From contig NZ_FKIF01000003.1 of NCBI RefSeq assembly GCF_900078705.1, positions 62,001-126,000 of the forward strand: a stretch of 64,000 bases of DNA, in the 5' to 3' direction. Within the stretch, counting starts at the first letter, position 1, and each line of letters begins with the position of its first letter. The translations under genes and the position numbers were made by a program. Shown piece after piece: positions 18,313 through 27,653 of the stretch. The notes under the pieces were generated by a model. The model was not told where the DNA came from. It saw nothing but the letters and a program-made list of their open reading frames with translations, and ran no database searches. Origin of the DNA: Bordetella ansorpii. GTDB lineage: Bacteria > Pseudomonadota > Gammaproteobacteria > Burkholderiales > Burkholderiaceae_B.

Positions 18313-19344
18313 TCAGCGCCGCGGCTGGTAGACCTGGTCGAAGGTGCCGCCGTCGCTGAAGTGCTTCTTCTGCGCGGCCTGCCAGCCTCCGAAGATCGGG
18401 TCGTCGATGGTGACCCGCTTCAACTTGGGAAAGCGGTCGGCGTACTTGGCCGCCACGGTCCTGTCGGTGGGACGGTAGAAGTTGCGGGCGATGATCTCCT
18501 GCGCTTGGGGCGTGTACAGGAAGTCCAGATAGGCCTGCGCGGCTGCGCGGGTGCCTTTCCTGTCGACGACCTTGTCCACCACGGCGACAGGCGGCTCGGC
18601 CAGGATCGACAGCGGCGGCGCCACGATGTCGAACTTGTCCGGACCGAGTTCCTCGCGCGCCAGGAAGGCCTCGTTCTCCCAGGCCAGCAGCACGTCGCCC
18701 ACGCCGCGCTCGACGAAAGTGGTGGTGGCGCCGCGCGCGCCGCTGTCGAGCACCGGCACATGCCTGAGCAGGGCGCCGACGAATTCCTTGGCCTTCTCTT
18801 CGCTGCCGCCGTTCCGGTCCAGCGCGTAGGCCCAGGCGGCCAGGTAGTTCCAGCGTGCGCCGCCCGAGGTCTTCGGGTTCGGGGTGATGACCTGCACGCC
18901 CTCCTTCAGCAGATCGCCCCAGTCGTGGATCTGCTTGGGATTGCCCTTGCGCACCAGGAACACGATGGTCGAGGTGTACGGCGAGCTGTTGTTGGGCAGG
19001 CGCTTCTGCCAGTCGGCGGGCAACAGGCCCTTGGCCGAGACGGCGTCGATGTCGTAGGCCAGCGCCAGCGTGACCACGTCCGCCTCCAGGCCGTCGATGA
19101 CCGAACGCGCCTGGCTGCCCGACCCGCCATGCGACTGGCGGATGGTGAGCGCGACACCCGTCTTTTCCTTGTATTGCCTGATGAAGGCGTCGTCGACGGC
19201 GCGATAGAGTTCGCGCGTCGGGTCGTAGGACACGTTCAGCAGGGCCTGCGTCTTCTGCTGAGCCTGCGCCACCGGCGCGCCGGCCATCGAGACGGCGGCC
19301 AGGGACAGCGCCGCGGCAAGGAATCCAAGCTTGTTCAGTCGCAT
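18313..19344 (-). CDS. sbp: Periplasmic sulfate-binding protein
   Basis: This protein captures sulfate in the periplasm for the CysTWA permease. It is 343 aa with a clear signal peptide ([24 protein letters not shown], cleavage near AQAQ about residue 28). The mature part opens with [20 protein letters not shown] and contains [33 protein letters not shown], the anion-contact region of the family. It is the first gene of the cluster; upstream lies a 253-bp gap with an inverted repeat. Confidence 0.95.
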   Translation of the reverse strand: MRLNKLGFLAAALSLAAVSMAGAPVAQAQQKTQALLNVSYDPTRELYRAVDDAFIRQYKEKTGVALTIRQSHGGSGSQARSVIDGLEADVVTLALAYDIDAVSAKGLLPADWQKRLPNNSSPYTSTIVFLVRKGNPKQIHDWGDLLKEGVQVITPNPKTSGGARWNYLAAWAYALDRNGGSEEKAKEFVGALLRHVPVLDSGARGATTTFVERGVGDVLLAWENEAFLAREELGPDKFDIVAPPLSILAEPPVAVVDKVVDRKGTRAAAQAYLDFLYTPQAQEIIARNFYRPTDRTVAAKYADRFPKLKRVTIDDPIFGGWQAAQKKHFSDGGTFDQVYQPRR

Positions 19345-19411
19345 ACGTCCGTCCGTCTTTTCGCGTTGTGGGTAACCGCGGGAAAGTCTGACGGGACGCG
19401 CCTTTGAACGG

Positions 19412-19430
19412 AACGAATGATTTATTCGTT
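19412..19430. promoter_or_regulatory. Inverted repeat upstream of the sulfate cluster
   Basis: A perfect 7-bp inverted repeat, AACGAAT-5 bp-ATTCGTT, sits 68 bp before the sbp start codon. It could be a CysB-type or other operator for the cluster. The binder is not known, and the surrounding 19345-19597 gap shows nothing else firm. Confidence 0.45.
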
Positions 19431-19597
19431 GCTCATCGCCATTGGGAATATGCCGTTGGCCTGATTATGGAAGGAGGCCACGGCGTATATACGGCGAAGA
19501 AATAAGGAAATGAGATTCCTGGCAATCAGGCATTATGAAAAAAGGCATCGAAAAAAGAAGCCTGTGACCTCATGCCGTGGCGCTTGTGGCACCCATT

Positions 19598-20389
19598 TCA
19601 ATAATGGATCGCCATCTCGATTCCGTGCTCGTCCCGCGCCAGGGTGTCGCGCAAGGCAATGGCGCTTTGGTCGTGGATGCGCTGCGCGCTCCACAACGCC
19701 GCGAACGCGTCGAGCAAGTCGTCACGCGACGCCTGCCTGGAGGTCCTGACCGTTCGGTCGTCCAGGACATGATCCACGTCACCACCGAAAGCCTGTTGAA
19801 GCAGCGCCAGACGCACTGCCCGGCCTGGCGGCGCATGCTTGCTCAAGGCAAGGCCGCCGGCCTCCTGCGCTTGATATTGATTGCGCAACGCCATGAAAGA
19901 CAGCTCGGGGTGTACCTCGAAGATCCGGATCCTGGCATGCGCCACGTCGCGCACGAACGCGTCAACCTCCTTGATCTTCTTGATCAGATGGAATGCCTGC
20001 TGCGAAATAGCACGCCCGTTCTCAGGTGCCTGCGCATTGGCCGTCGCCGCACGATTTCGCGCACATGCGTCCGCATAGTCGGACGCCGTCAGCGCCTGCC
20101 GATTGGGAGCACTGAAGACCGACACACCCCGCGCGCCCAGCGTCGCGCGCGCTTGCTTGTCGCATCCCCGAGGCTTTTCATCGGAGGACAGCCCGACGGG
20201 GATATCCACCGCGATGATCACCGGCATCCACTCGTTCATGATGCCCTCGAACCTGGGGAACAACTTCGCCTGGATGCGCCCCGACGACAGGTCGCGGGAT
20301 ACGGCAAACCATCCGCCCTTGCAGCCGTCCACGCCCACAACGATGGGGCCGGACGAGGAATCGGGCTTGGAGCGGGCACGGGAGACCAT
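19598..20389 (-). CDS. DUF429 domain protein
   Basis: A 263-aa protein of the DUF429 family, which has an RNase H-like fold and no established function. Visible landmarks are VGVDGCKGGWFAV (18-30), a later VDIPVGLSSDEKPRGCDKQAR, and RIFEVHPELSFMAL, which together supply conserved acidic positions. ATG 20389 (MVSRARSKPDSSSG) is preferred to an earlier in-frame ATG at 20485, which would touch the peroxiredoxin stop. It lies 106 bp downstream of the peroxiredoxin gene, and 253 bp upstream of sbp. Confidence 0.78.
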   Translation of the reverse strand: MVSRARSKPDSSSGPIVVGVDGCKGGWFAVSRDLSSGRIQAKLFPRFEGIMNEWMPVIIAVDIPVGLSSDEKPRGCDKQARATLGARGVSVFSAPNRQALTASDYADACARNRAATANAQAPENGRAISQQAFHLIKKIKEVDAFVRDVAHARIRIFEVHPELSFMALRNQYQAQEAGGLALSKHAPPGRAVRLALLQQAFGGDVDHVLDDRTVRTSRQASRDDLLDAFAALWSAQRIHDQSAIALRDTLARDEHGIEMAIHY

Positions 20390-20495
20390 GGAAAGGCTCG
20401 GCGGGAACAAGAGGAAACCGCATGCTGCCCGTACCCGCCGAAAACGACAATGCCGGCACGCGGCCGGCATTGCCGACAACCGCAAACGCCGTGCC

Positions 20496-21137
20496 TTACT
20501 TGTTCGGCTGCGGCGTGATGCGCAGGTACGGGCGCACGGCCTTGTAGCCCCTGGGAAACTTCTCCTTGATGACCGCTTCGTCCTTCAGCGAAGGAACGAT
20601 GATGACGTCATCGCCGTCTTCCCAGTTCACCGGCGTCGCCACGCTGTGGCTGTCGGTGAGCTGCAGCGAGTCGATCACGCGCAGGATCTCGTTGAAGTTG
20701 CGGCCCGTGCTGGCGGGATAGGTGATGATCAGGCGCACCTTCCTGGCCGGATCGATGATGAACACCGAACGCACCGTCGCGGTGGCGCTGGCGTTCGGGT
20801 GGATCATGTCGTACAGCTCGGACACCTTGCGGTCTTCGTCGGCCAGGATGGGGAAGTTGACCGTGGTCGACTGCGTGTCGTTGATGTCGCCGATCCATTG
20901 CTTGTGCGACTCGGCGCCGTCGACGGACAGGGCCAGCACCTTCACGTTGCGGCGGGCGAACTCATCGGCCAGCTTCGCGGTGTAGCCCAGTTCGGTGGTG
21001 CACACCGGCGTGAAGTCGGCGGGATGCGAGAAGAGCACGCCCCAGCTGCTGCCCAGGTAGTCGTAGAAGCGGATGGTGCCGGTGGAGGATTGCTGTTCGA
21101 AATCAGGGGCGGTGTCGCCCAGGCGGAGTTGCGCCAT
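20496..21137 (-). CDS. 1-Cys peroxiredoxin (Prx6 type)
   Basis: This thiol peroxidase removes H2O2 and organic peroxides. The 213-aa protein has the peroxidatic C47 in HPADFTPVCTTELG. It also has the long C-terminal region of the Prx6 group (PNASATATVRSVFIIDPARKVRL, YPASTGRNFNEILRVIDSLQL, ending in KAVRPYLRITPQPNK). No clear resolving cysteine is present. ATG 21137 has an AGGAGA ribosome-binding site. No dedicated reductase is adjacent. Confidence 0.93.
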   Translation of the reverse strand: MAQLRLGDTAPDFEQQSSTGTIRFYDYLGSSWGVLFSHPADFTPVCTTELGYTAKLADEFARRNVKVLALSVDGAESHKQWIGDINDTQSTTVNFPILADEDRKVSELYDMIHPNASATATVRSVFIIDPARKVRLIITYPASTGRNFNEILRVIDSLQLTDSHSVATPVNWEDGDDVIIVPSLKDEAVIKEKFPRGYKAVRPYLRITPQPNK

Positions 21138-21233
21138 GTTGGTCTCCTGCGATGGGGTTGGGGAGTGCAAACGCGGTCAGCGGAATTCTTTCATCAAACC
21201 AGGGCCGGGGGGAAATAGGCAACGCATATAACC

Positions 21234-23078
21234 TTATGCAATATCGGCCTGCAATCCGCACCGCTCGGCCACCTCGCCGCTGCGCACCGCCGAGGACAGC
21301 GCGAATGCGCGCGGCAGGATATGCGCACCGTAGAACAGGGCGGTGGCAAGCTTGTGACGGTAGAACGGGTCGGCGTCGGCCTGCTCCGCCAGCCTGCGCC
21401 GGCACACCAGGGCGGCGCGCGCCATCTGCCAGCCGCCGTGCACCACGCCCGCCAGCATCAGGTAGGGCACGCTGCCCGCGAACACCGCGCGCACGTTCGA
21501 GGCGGCATGCTCCAGCACGAAGGCCACGGCATCCTGGTAGGCCTGGATGGCCTGGTCCAGGTTGTCGCGCAAGAGGCGCAGGCCCGCGCGGTCGGCCTCG
21601 TCGGCGCGGCCCACTTCGGCCTCGACGGCCTTCAGCGTGTCGCGCATCGCCGCGACGATGGCATGCGCGGTGGCGCCGCCATCGCGCAGCGTCTTGCGGC
21701 CCACCAGGTCGTTGGCCTGGATGGCCGTGGTGCCTTCGTAGATCGGCAGGATGCGCGCATCGCGGTAATGCTGCGCCGCGCCGGTTTCTTCTATGAAGCC
21801 CATGCCGCCGTGCACCTGGATGCCCAGCGACGCGATCTCGACCGACGACTCGGTGGAAAAGCCCTTCACGATGGGCACCAGGTATTCGTAGAACGCGCGG
21901 TTGCGCGCGCGCACTTCGGCGTCGGGGTGATGCGTGCCCTTGTCGTGCGCGGCCGCCGCCACGTAGGACACGGCGCGAGCCGCTTCGGTCAGCGCGCGCA
22001 TCGTCAGCAGCATGCGCTGCACGTCCGGGTGATGCGCGATCGTCACCGGGCCCGGCGAACCTTCCACCGCGCGGCCCTGCACCCGTTCGCGCGCATAGGC
22101 CAGCGCCTGCTGCGTGGCGCGCTCGGACACCGCGATGCCCTGCTGCCCCACCGCATAGCGGGCCGCATTCATCATGATGAACATGTACTCCAGCCCGCGA
22201 TTCTGCTCGCCGACCAGATAGCCGATGGCGCCCTCGCCCACTTCGCCCTTGCCCGAGCCGTACAGCAGCACCGCCGTGGGGCTGCCGTGGATGCCCAGCT
22301 TGTGCTCGAGCGTGGCGCACCAGACGTCGTTGCGCTTGCCCAGCGAGCCGTCGTCGTTGACCAGGAACTTGGGCACGATGAACAGCGAGATGCCCTTGAC
22401 CCCGGGCGGAGCATCCGGCGTGCGCGCCAGCACCAGGTGGATGATGTTCTCGGCCAGGTCGTGCTCGCCGTAGGTGATGAAGATCTTCTGGCCGCTGATG
22501 CGGTAGCTGCCGTCGCCCTGGGGCACGGCGCGCGAGGACACCAGCGCCAGGTCCGAACCCGCCTGGGGCTCGGTCAGGTTCATCGTGCCGGTCCACTTGC
22601 CGCCGATCAGGTTGGGCACGTACTGGCGGCGCTGCGCGTCGGTGCCCACGGTCAGCAGCGCCTCGATCACGCCATCTGTCAGCAAGGGACACAGCGAGAA
22701 CGCCAGGCTGGCGGCCTGCAGGTTCTCGCTGGCTGGCGCGGCCACCAGGTGCGGCAGCCCCTGGCCTCCCCACGCCTGGGGATGCAGCAGCCCTTGCCAG
22801 CCCCCTTCGGCGTACTGGCGGAACGCCTGCGCATAGCCCGGGGTGGTGGTGACGGCGCCGTCGGTGCAGACAGGCGGCTGGCGGTCGCCCTTGTCGTTCA
22901 GCGGCGCCACGACCTCGGCGACGAAACGGGCGTTCTCTTCCAGGACGGCGTCGACCAGGTCCGCGCCGAATTCCTCGAAACCAGGCAGCTTCAACACCTC
23001 GGCCAGCCCGGCCAGTTCATTCAGGACGAAACGGATGTCACGCACAGGGGGATTAAACGGGGTCACGCTTGTCTCCAT
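21234..23078 (-). CDS. Acyl-CoA dehydrogenase (long form with C-terminal extension)
   Basis: A FAD-dependent acyl-CoA dehydrogenase of about 614 aa, longer than the classic 380-400 aa enzymes. It resembles the AcdA/DmdC (methylmercaptopropionyl-CoA dehydrogenase-like) group. Seen in order: MNLTEPQAGSDL, QKIFITYGEHDL, LGIHGSPTAVLLYG, QVHGGMGFIEETGAAQHYRDARILPIYEGTTAIQ (the flavin/catalytic region) and a C-terminal helical extension. ATG 23078 (METSVTPFNPPVRD) is chosen; the same frame runs far upstream without homology. Electrons would go to EtfAB, encoded at 27.6-29.3 kb. The substrate is unknown. Confidence 0.88.
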   Translation of the reverse strand: METSVTPFNPPVRDIRFVLNELAGLAEVLKLPGFEEFGADLVDAVLEENARFVAEVVAPLNDKGDRQPPVCTDGAVTTTPGYAQAFRQYAEGGWQGLLHPQAWGGQGLPHLVAAPASENLQAASLAFSLCPLLTDGVIEALLTVGTDAQRRQYVPNLIGGKWTGTMNLTEPQAGSDLALVSSRAVPQGDGSYRISGQKIFITYGEHDLAENIIHLVLARTPDAPPGVKGISLFIVPKFLVNDDGSLGKRNDVWCATLEHKLGIHGSPTAVLLYGSGKGEVGEGAIGYLVGEQNRGLEYMFIMMNAARYAVGQQGIAVSERATQQALAYARERVQGRAVEGSPGPVTIAHHPDVQRMLLTMRALTEAARAVSYVAAAAHDKGTHHPDAEVRARNRAFYEYLVPIVKGFSTESSVEIASLGIQVHGGMGFIEETGAAQHYRDARILPIYEGTTAIQANDLVGRKTLRDGGATAHAIVAAMRDTLKAVEAEVGRADEADRAGLRLLRDNLDQAIQAYQDAVAFVLEHAASNVRAVFAGSVPYLMLAGVVHGGWQMARAALVCRRRLAEQADADPFYRHKLATALFYGAHILPRAFALSSAVRSGEVAERCGLQADIA

Positions 23079-23218
23079 TTGCCGTTGCGCGGTCGGAGGT
23101 TCGTGCGGCGGCCGATGCCGCCCGGCGAACCCGCCCGCCGCGCCATTGTTCAGGGGATGACTCCAGCCCCCAATGCTACCCGCAAATTCCACTGTATTCG
23201 CGGCACGGCGCCGGCGTC

Positions 23219-23248
23219 TTGCCAGGCAGGATCGGCATCCTCTAAAAT
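23219..23248 (+). promoter_or_regulatory. Sigma-70 promoter of the FecI-type gene
   Basis: TTGCCA (23219-23224), an 18-bp spacer and TAAAAT (23243-23248) form a strong promoter. Transcription would start near 23255, ruling out the ATG at 23247 and favouring the GTG at 23310 as the translation start. Confidence 0.62.
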
Positions 23249-23261
23249 GAAAATAGTTCCC
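23243..23261. promoter_or_regulatory. Candidate Fur box over the sigma-factor promoter
   Basis: The 19 bases from 23243 match the classical Fur consensus at 12 positions and overlap the -10 element, the usual arrangement for iron repression of fecI-type genes. Confidence 0.42.
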
Positions 23262-23309
23262 ATCCTCAGTACTGCCCGGGCGTACGCCACGGACACCAGA
23301 AAGATCTCC

Positions 23310-23846
23310 GTGGCCTCCAACCCGCTTTCCCATCCCCAGCAGGTCGAAGCGCTGTATGCCGACCATCACGGCTGGCTGCAGCGCTGGCTGCGCCACAAGC
23401 TGGGCGACGCCCATCACGCCGCCGACCTGGCGCAGGATACCTTCGTGCGCATCATGGCCTCGCGCGACGCGCTGCTGGGCATCCGCGAACCCCGCGCCTA
23501 TCTGACCTCCACCGCCAAATGGCTGCTGGTGGACCGCGCCCGCCGCCACGCCATCGAGCAGGCCTACCTGGCTGAACTGGCCCTGGTGGCCGAGACACTG
23601 CCCTGCCACCCCTCGCCGGACGAGATCCTGATGGCGGTGCAGGCGCTGGAGCAGATCGGCGCGGCGCTGGATGCGGTGGCCCCCCGCATGCGCGAGGCCT
23701 TCCTGCGGCACTATCTGGACGGCCAGACGCACGCGGAAGTCGCCGCCGGCCTGGGCGTGTCCAAGCGCATGGTGCAGAAATACCTGGTGCAGGTGCTGCT
23801 GCAATGCCGCGCCCTGTGCCCGGCCCTGGGCGAGCACGCCGCATGA
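23310..23846 (+). CDS. FecI-type extracytoplasmic-function sigma factor
   Basis: This ECF sigma factor would direct transcription of the neighbouring receptor when its siderophore is bound outside. It is 178 aa. Region 2 is VEALYADHHGWLQRWLRHKLGDAHHAADLAQDTFVRIM with REPRAYLTSTAKWLLVDRARR. Region 4 is RMREAFLRHYLDGQTHAEVAAGLGVSKRMVQKYLVQ. GTG 23310 is chosen because the promoter excludes the ATG at 23247. Its stop overlaps the fecR ATG by 4 bp. Confidence 0.88.
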   Translation: MASNPLSHPQQVEALYADHHGWLQRWLRHKLGDAHHAADLAQDTFVRIMASRDALLGIREPRAYLTSTAKWLLVDRARRHAIEQAYLAELALVAETLPCHPSPDEILMAVQALEQIGAALDAVAPRMREAFLRHYLDGQTHAEVAAGLGVSKRMVQKYLVQVLLQCRALCPALGEHAA

Positions 23847-24919
23847 CGGGCGCGCTGGGTTCCCGCGCGCTGTCGCCCGCCGACCGGCTGGCCGAGCAGG
23901 CCGCGCACTGGATCGTGCTGCTGACCGACGACGATGCGGCCGAGCGCGAACGCGCTCGCCGCGAGTTCGAGGACTGGAAACGGTCCGACCCCCGCCATGC
24001 CGCCGCCGCCGCGGACATGGAAGCCCTGGTAGGCCGGATGATGGATCTGCGCGGCTCCGCCTCGGGCAATACCCGCCCCGCCCGCGCCGCGCTGGACGCG
24101 GCGCTGGCCCATACCGGCCGGCGGCGCCGTCGCACCCGGCGGCTGGGCGCGGCCCTGGCCGTGGCGCTGGCGCTGGGCACTGTCGGCTGGGCCGTGCTGA
24201 CCTCCGCCCCCTTCGCCAGCCTGACGGCGGACATGCGCACGTCCGGCGACCAATGGCAGGCGCACACCCTGCCCGACGGCAGCCGCATCACCCTGAACGG
24301 CAACAGCGCCGTCAACCTGCATTACGACGGCCAGCGGCGCGAGATCGAGCTGCTGCGTGGCGACATCCTGGTGGAAGTGGCCAAGGATGCCCAGCGGCCT
24401 TTCTACGTCGACACCACGCACGGCCGCATCCGCGCGCTGGGCACCCGCTTCGTGGTCGAACGCGAGGCCGACGCGACGCGCCTGAGCATGATCGAGTCCA
24501 GCACGGCGGTGCAGAGCGCCGCCCAGCGGGACGCCGCCCGGCGGGATGCCGCCCAGCGGGATGCCCACGAAGAAAGCACGCGGGTCGACGCGGGCCAGCA
24601 GGTCAGCATCAGCGCCACCTCCGTCGGCCCGGTGCGCCCCGTGGACGCCGGCGCCCTGGAACAGGCCTGGAACAAACACCAGTTGGTGGTCGACGACCAG
24701 CCCCTGGACCGGGTGCTGGACGAGCTGTCACGGCACAGCCGCGCCTTCATCCGCTATGACCGCCAGCAGATCGCGCACATCCGCATCAGCGCCGTGCTGC
24801 CGCGCGACGACAACGCGCGTGCGCTGGCCCTGCTGCAGGCCAGCTTCCCGGCGCTGCGCGTGCGCACCTACACGCCGTATCTGGTGATGGTCGACGTGCC
24901 GGCGGCGCAAGGGCGCTGA
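23843..24919 (+). CDS. FecR-type transmembrane sigma-factor regulator
   Basis: FecR-like proteins span the inner membrane, hold or activate the cognate sigma factor inside and touch the receptor's signalling domain outside. The 358-aa protein has a cytoplasmic helical part (1-90, EDWKRSDPRHAAAAADME), an Arg-rich boundary and membrane span at about 101-120. The periplasmic FecR domain contains TLPDGSRITLNGNSAVNLHY and LLRGDILVEVAKDAQRPFYVDTTHGRIRALGTRFVV. A C-terminal STN-like part (ALEQAWNKHQLVVDDQPLDRVLDELSRHS) ends the protein. Three 5-residue repeats interrupt the periplasmic domain. Confidence 0.92.
   Translation: MTGALGSRALSPADRLAEQAAHWIVLLTDDDAAERERARREFEDWKRSDPRHAAAAADMEALVGRMMDLRGSASGNTRPARAALDAALAHTGRRRRRTRRLGAALAVALALGTVGWAVLTSAPFASLTADMRTSGDQWQAHTLPDGSRITLNGNSAVNLHYDGQRREIELLRGDILVEVAKDAQRPFYVDTTHGRIRALGTRFVVEREADATRLSMIESSTAVQSAAQRDAARRDAAQRDAHEESTRVDAGQQVSISATSVGPVRPVDAGALEQAWNKHQLVVDDQPLDRVLDELSRHSRAFIRYDRQQIAHIRISAVLPRDDNARALALLQASFPALRVRTYTPYLVMVDVPAAQGR
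24518..24562 (+). repeat. Three 15-bp tandem repeats inside fecR
   Basis: Three head-to-tail copies of GCCGCCCRGCGGGAY encode Ala-Ala-(Gln/Arg)-Arg-Asp three times (residues 226-240). The copies differ at one or two bases, and the reading frame is kept whatever the copy number. Confidence 0.9.
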
Positions 24920-25124
24920 CACGTGCGGCCAGGCCGTCCGACGGCATGCCCGTGGCACGGAGCCCCGGCGCCATCACCCGGTACCGCACGGAGCCTTCCT
25001 CGACTCGCACGGCGAGTCCCGGGTGGCCGCCCGACCTGAAACAATTTTCTTGCAGCCGCCGGTTCCACTTTTCATTTCTCGTTCGTCAAGGCGTGGGAAA
25101 CCCACACTCTCGAGGAAACGTTCC

Positions 25125-27524
25125 ATGCCCTGCCTGCCGTCCCATCGACGCCGCCTGTCGCCGACCGTCCTGGCGCTGCGCGCCGCCTTCGCCACCGCCG
25201 CGCTCGCCCTGGGCCCCGCCGCCATCACCAGCGTCCAGGCTCAGGCCCTCGCCGTGCAGTACGACATCCCGGCAGGCCCCCTGGCGCCGGCCCTGAACCG
25301 CTACGCGCAGCAATCCGGCGTGTCCATCGTCATGGACGCCAGCCAGTTGCGCGGCCTGAACACCGCCGGCCTGAAGGGCAGCTACGCGGTGCAGGAAGGC
25401 TTCGACCGCCTGCTCAGCGGCACGGGTTATGCCGCCAGCCGCACCGGATCGGGCTACGTGCTGCGCCCCGCGCCGGCCGCCAGCCAGCAGGCCGTGCCGA
25501 CGCTGGCGACCGTGACCACCGTGGGCAGCGGGGATCCGGAGCAGGCCGAGGGCTACGTGGCCCAGCGCGGCAGCACCGGCACCAAGACAGACACCGCCCT
25601 GATCGAAACGCCGCAGTCGGTCACCGTCACCACACGCCAGGAACTGACGGACCGCAAGGTGCAATCCCTGACCGAAGCCATCGCCTACACGCCCGGCGTG
25701 CGCACCGAGCAAAGCGGCTTCGACCCGCGCTTCGACGCCTTCAGCCTGCGCGGCTTCGACGTCACCTACAACGGCATCTACCGCGACGGCCTGCGGCTGC
25801 CCGGCGCCAGCATGTCGGTCTTCAAGATCGAACCCTATGGGGTGGAAGACGTCACGGTGCTGCGCGGCCCCAGCTCGGCGCTGTACGGCCTGGGCTCGCC
25901 CGGCGGCGTGGTCAACGTCACCTCGAAGCGTCCGGTGGACGAACCCTTCGGCGAAGTCGAGCTGCAGACCGGCAACTACCAGCGCAAGCAGGGCCAGTTC
26001 GACATCGGCGGCCGCGCCGACGAAAGCGGCCAGTGGCTGTACCGCCTGACAGGCGTCGTGCGCGACGCCGGCTCGCCCAACGTGCTGGGTGGCGGCACCG
26101 ACCGCATGACCTCCATCGCCCCCGCGCTGACCTGGCGGCCGGATGCGCGCACCCACGTCACGCTGCTGGCCGAATACCAGAAGTCCAAGACGCCCGCGGC
26201 GTTGCCCGCCTATGCCTGGACCGGCTCGAAGCAGAACGCCCTGGGCAGCATCGGCGACTACAACGGCCAGACCCAGGAACAGTACCGGATCGGCTACGAG
26301 GCCGAACGCCAGTTGAACGACACGTTCACCGTTCGGCAGAACCTGCGCTACGGCGCCGCCAACACGCACGTGCGCTACAACGACCTGGGCGAGACCGACG
26401 ACGCCACGCAGACCATCAGCCGCTCCACGGGCTACGTGCACGACCGGCTGCGCTCCTTCGTGGTGGACAACCAGTTGCAGGCCGATTTCGCCGCCGCCGG
26501 CATGCGCCACAAGCTGCTGGCGGGCGTCGACTATTCGCAGCTGAAGCTGGACGGCGGCATCGGTTTCGGCGAAGCCTCGCCCGTCGACGCGAACACGCTG
26601 GAACCGCTGGGTTCCACCAGCGATCCCGCCTCGACGTACTCGCGCTACAACCGCCTGCAGCGCCAGACCGGCGTGTACCTGCAGGAGCAGGCCAAGTTCG
26701 ACCGCTGGATCGCCACGCTGACCGGCCGCCACGACTGGGTCACCACCCAGACCGACGACCTGCTGGCCGCCTCCACGCAAAAGGCGCAGGACCGCAAGTT
26801 CACCGGCCGCGCGGGCCTGACCTACGTGTTCGACAACGGCCTGGCGCCCTACGCCAGCTATGCCACCTCGTTCTCGCCCAACCTGGGCGCGGGGCTGGAC
26901 GGCAGCGCCTTCACGCCGACCACCTCCAAGCAGGTCGAGGTGGGCGTGAAGTATTCGCCGGCCGGCCAGAACGGCTACGTGGCCGCCTCGCTGTTCCAGC
27001 TGACGCAGGAGAACGGCCTGGTCACCGATCCGGAGGATCCGCTGTTCCAGGTGCAGACGGGCAAGGTCCGGTCGCGCGGCATCGAACTGGAAGGAGCGTA
27101 CGAACTGCTGCGCGGCCTGAAGCTGCGCGGCGCCTATACGTACCTGGCGGCCGTGACGCGCTCGGGTGACGAAGGCACCGTCGGCCGCACGCTGTCGGGC
27201 ACGCCGCGCCACACCTTCTCGGTATGGGGCGACTACGCGTTCCAGCACGACACGGCGCTGGCCGGCCTGGGCCTGGGGCTGGGCGTGCGCTACACCGGCA
27301 GCAGCTGGGGCGATGCCACCAACACCTTCGGCAACGACCCGCACACACTGGTCGACGCCAAGATCAGCTATGACCTGGAGCGCCTGGGCTCGCAGTTCAA
27401 GGGCTGGAGCACGCAGGTCAACGTCCGCAACCTGTTCGACCGCCAGTACACGACCTGCGACGCGGGCTACTGCTACCTGGGTTCGCGCCGCACCGTCATC
27501 GCCAGCGTGAAGTACCGCTGGTAG
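25125..27524 (+). CDS. TonB-dependent siderophore receptor with signalling domain
   Basis: An outer-membrane ferric-siderophore receptor of the FpvA/FoxA-like class (799 aa). A signal peptide ends near VQAQA (about 41). An STN signalling domain follows (43-114, AVQYDIPAGPLAPALNRYAQQSGVSIV), then the plug (about 140-270, with SVTVTTRQELTDRKVQSLTEAI and VTVLRGPSSALYGLGSPGGVVNVTSKRP), then a beta barrel closing in ASVKYRW with an aromatic terminal residue. ATG 25125 has GAGGA upstream. The STN domain together with fecI and fecR upstream indicates cell-surface signalling. The siderophore cannot be named. Confidence 0.93.
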   Translation: MPCLPSHRRRLSPTVLALRAAFATAALALGPAAITSVQAQALAVQYDIPAGPLAPALNRYAQQSGVSIVMDASQLRGLNTAGLKGSYAVQEGFDRLLSGTGYAASRTGSGYVLRPAPAASQQAVPTLATVTTVGSGDPEQAEGYVAQRGSTGTKTDTALIETPQSVTVTTRQELTDRKVQSLTEAIAYTPGVRTEQSGFDPRFDAFSLRGFDVTYNGIYRDGLRLPGASMSVFKIEPYGVEDVTVLRGPSSALYGLGSPGGVVNVTSKRPVDEPFGEVELQTGNYQRKQGQFDIGGRADESGQWLYRLTGVVRDAGSPNVLGGGTDRMTSIAPALTWRPDARTHVTLLAEYQKSKTPAALPAYAWTGSKQNALGSIGDYNGQTQEQYRIGYEAERQLNDTFTVRQNLRYGAANTHVRYNDLGETDDATQTISRSTGYVHDRLRSFVVDNQLQADFAAAGMRHKLLAGVDYSQLKLDGGIGFGEASPVDANTLEPLGSTSDPASTYSRYNRLQRQTGVYLQEQAKFDRWIATLTGRHDWVTTQTDDLLAASTQKAQDRKFTGRAGLTYVFDNGLAPYASYATSFSPNLGAGLDGSAFTPTTSKQVEVGVKYSPAGQNGYVAASLFQLTQENGLVTDPEDPLFQVQTGKVRSRGIELEGAYELLRGLKLRGAYTYLAAVTRSGDEGTVGRTLSGTPRHTFSVWGDYAFQHDTALAGLGLGLGVRYTGSSWGDATNTFGNDPHTLVDAKISYDLERLGSQFKGWSTQVNVRNLFDRQYTTCDAGYCYLGSRRTVIASVKYRW

Positions 27525-27576
27525 GGCGACCGGCGCGCAAAGGCCAGGCCCCGCCTCGGGGCCCATGACGTAAAGC

Positions 27577-27610
27577 GAAACGCCCGTCCTGTTTCCAGGA
27601 CGGGCGTTTC
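27577..27610. terminator. Bidirectional hairpin between the receptor gene and etfA
   Basis: A perfect 15-bp stem (GAAACGCCCGTCCTG and its complement) with a 4-nt loop separates two convergent genes. On the minus strand it is followed by GCTTTA and on the plus strand by GTTC, so T-runs are modest, but stem strength and position make termination likely in both directions. Confidence 0.8.
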
Positions 27611-27653
27611 GTTCAGGGCGGGCCGCCCGGCAGGGCCGGCCTTGCCTGCCGGC

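Noticed and set aside
23247-23309. ATG at 23247 as the start of the sigma factor
   Set aside because: It lies within the -10 region of the strongest promoter, so it would not be on the mRNA; the GTG at 23310 gives a normal FecI length.
21321-23309. Long plus-strand frame continuous with the sigma-factor gene
   Set aside because: The upstream 650 codons are antisense to the acyl-CoA dehydrogenase and carry no domain; only the last 178 codons are real.
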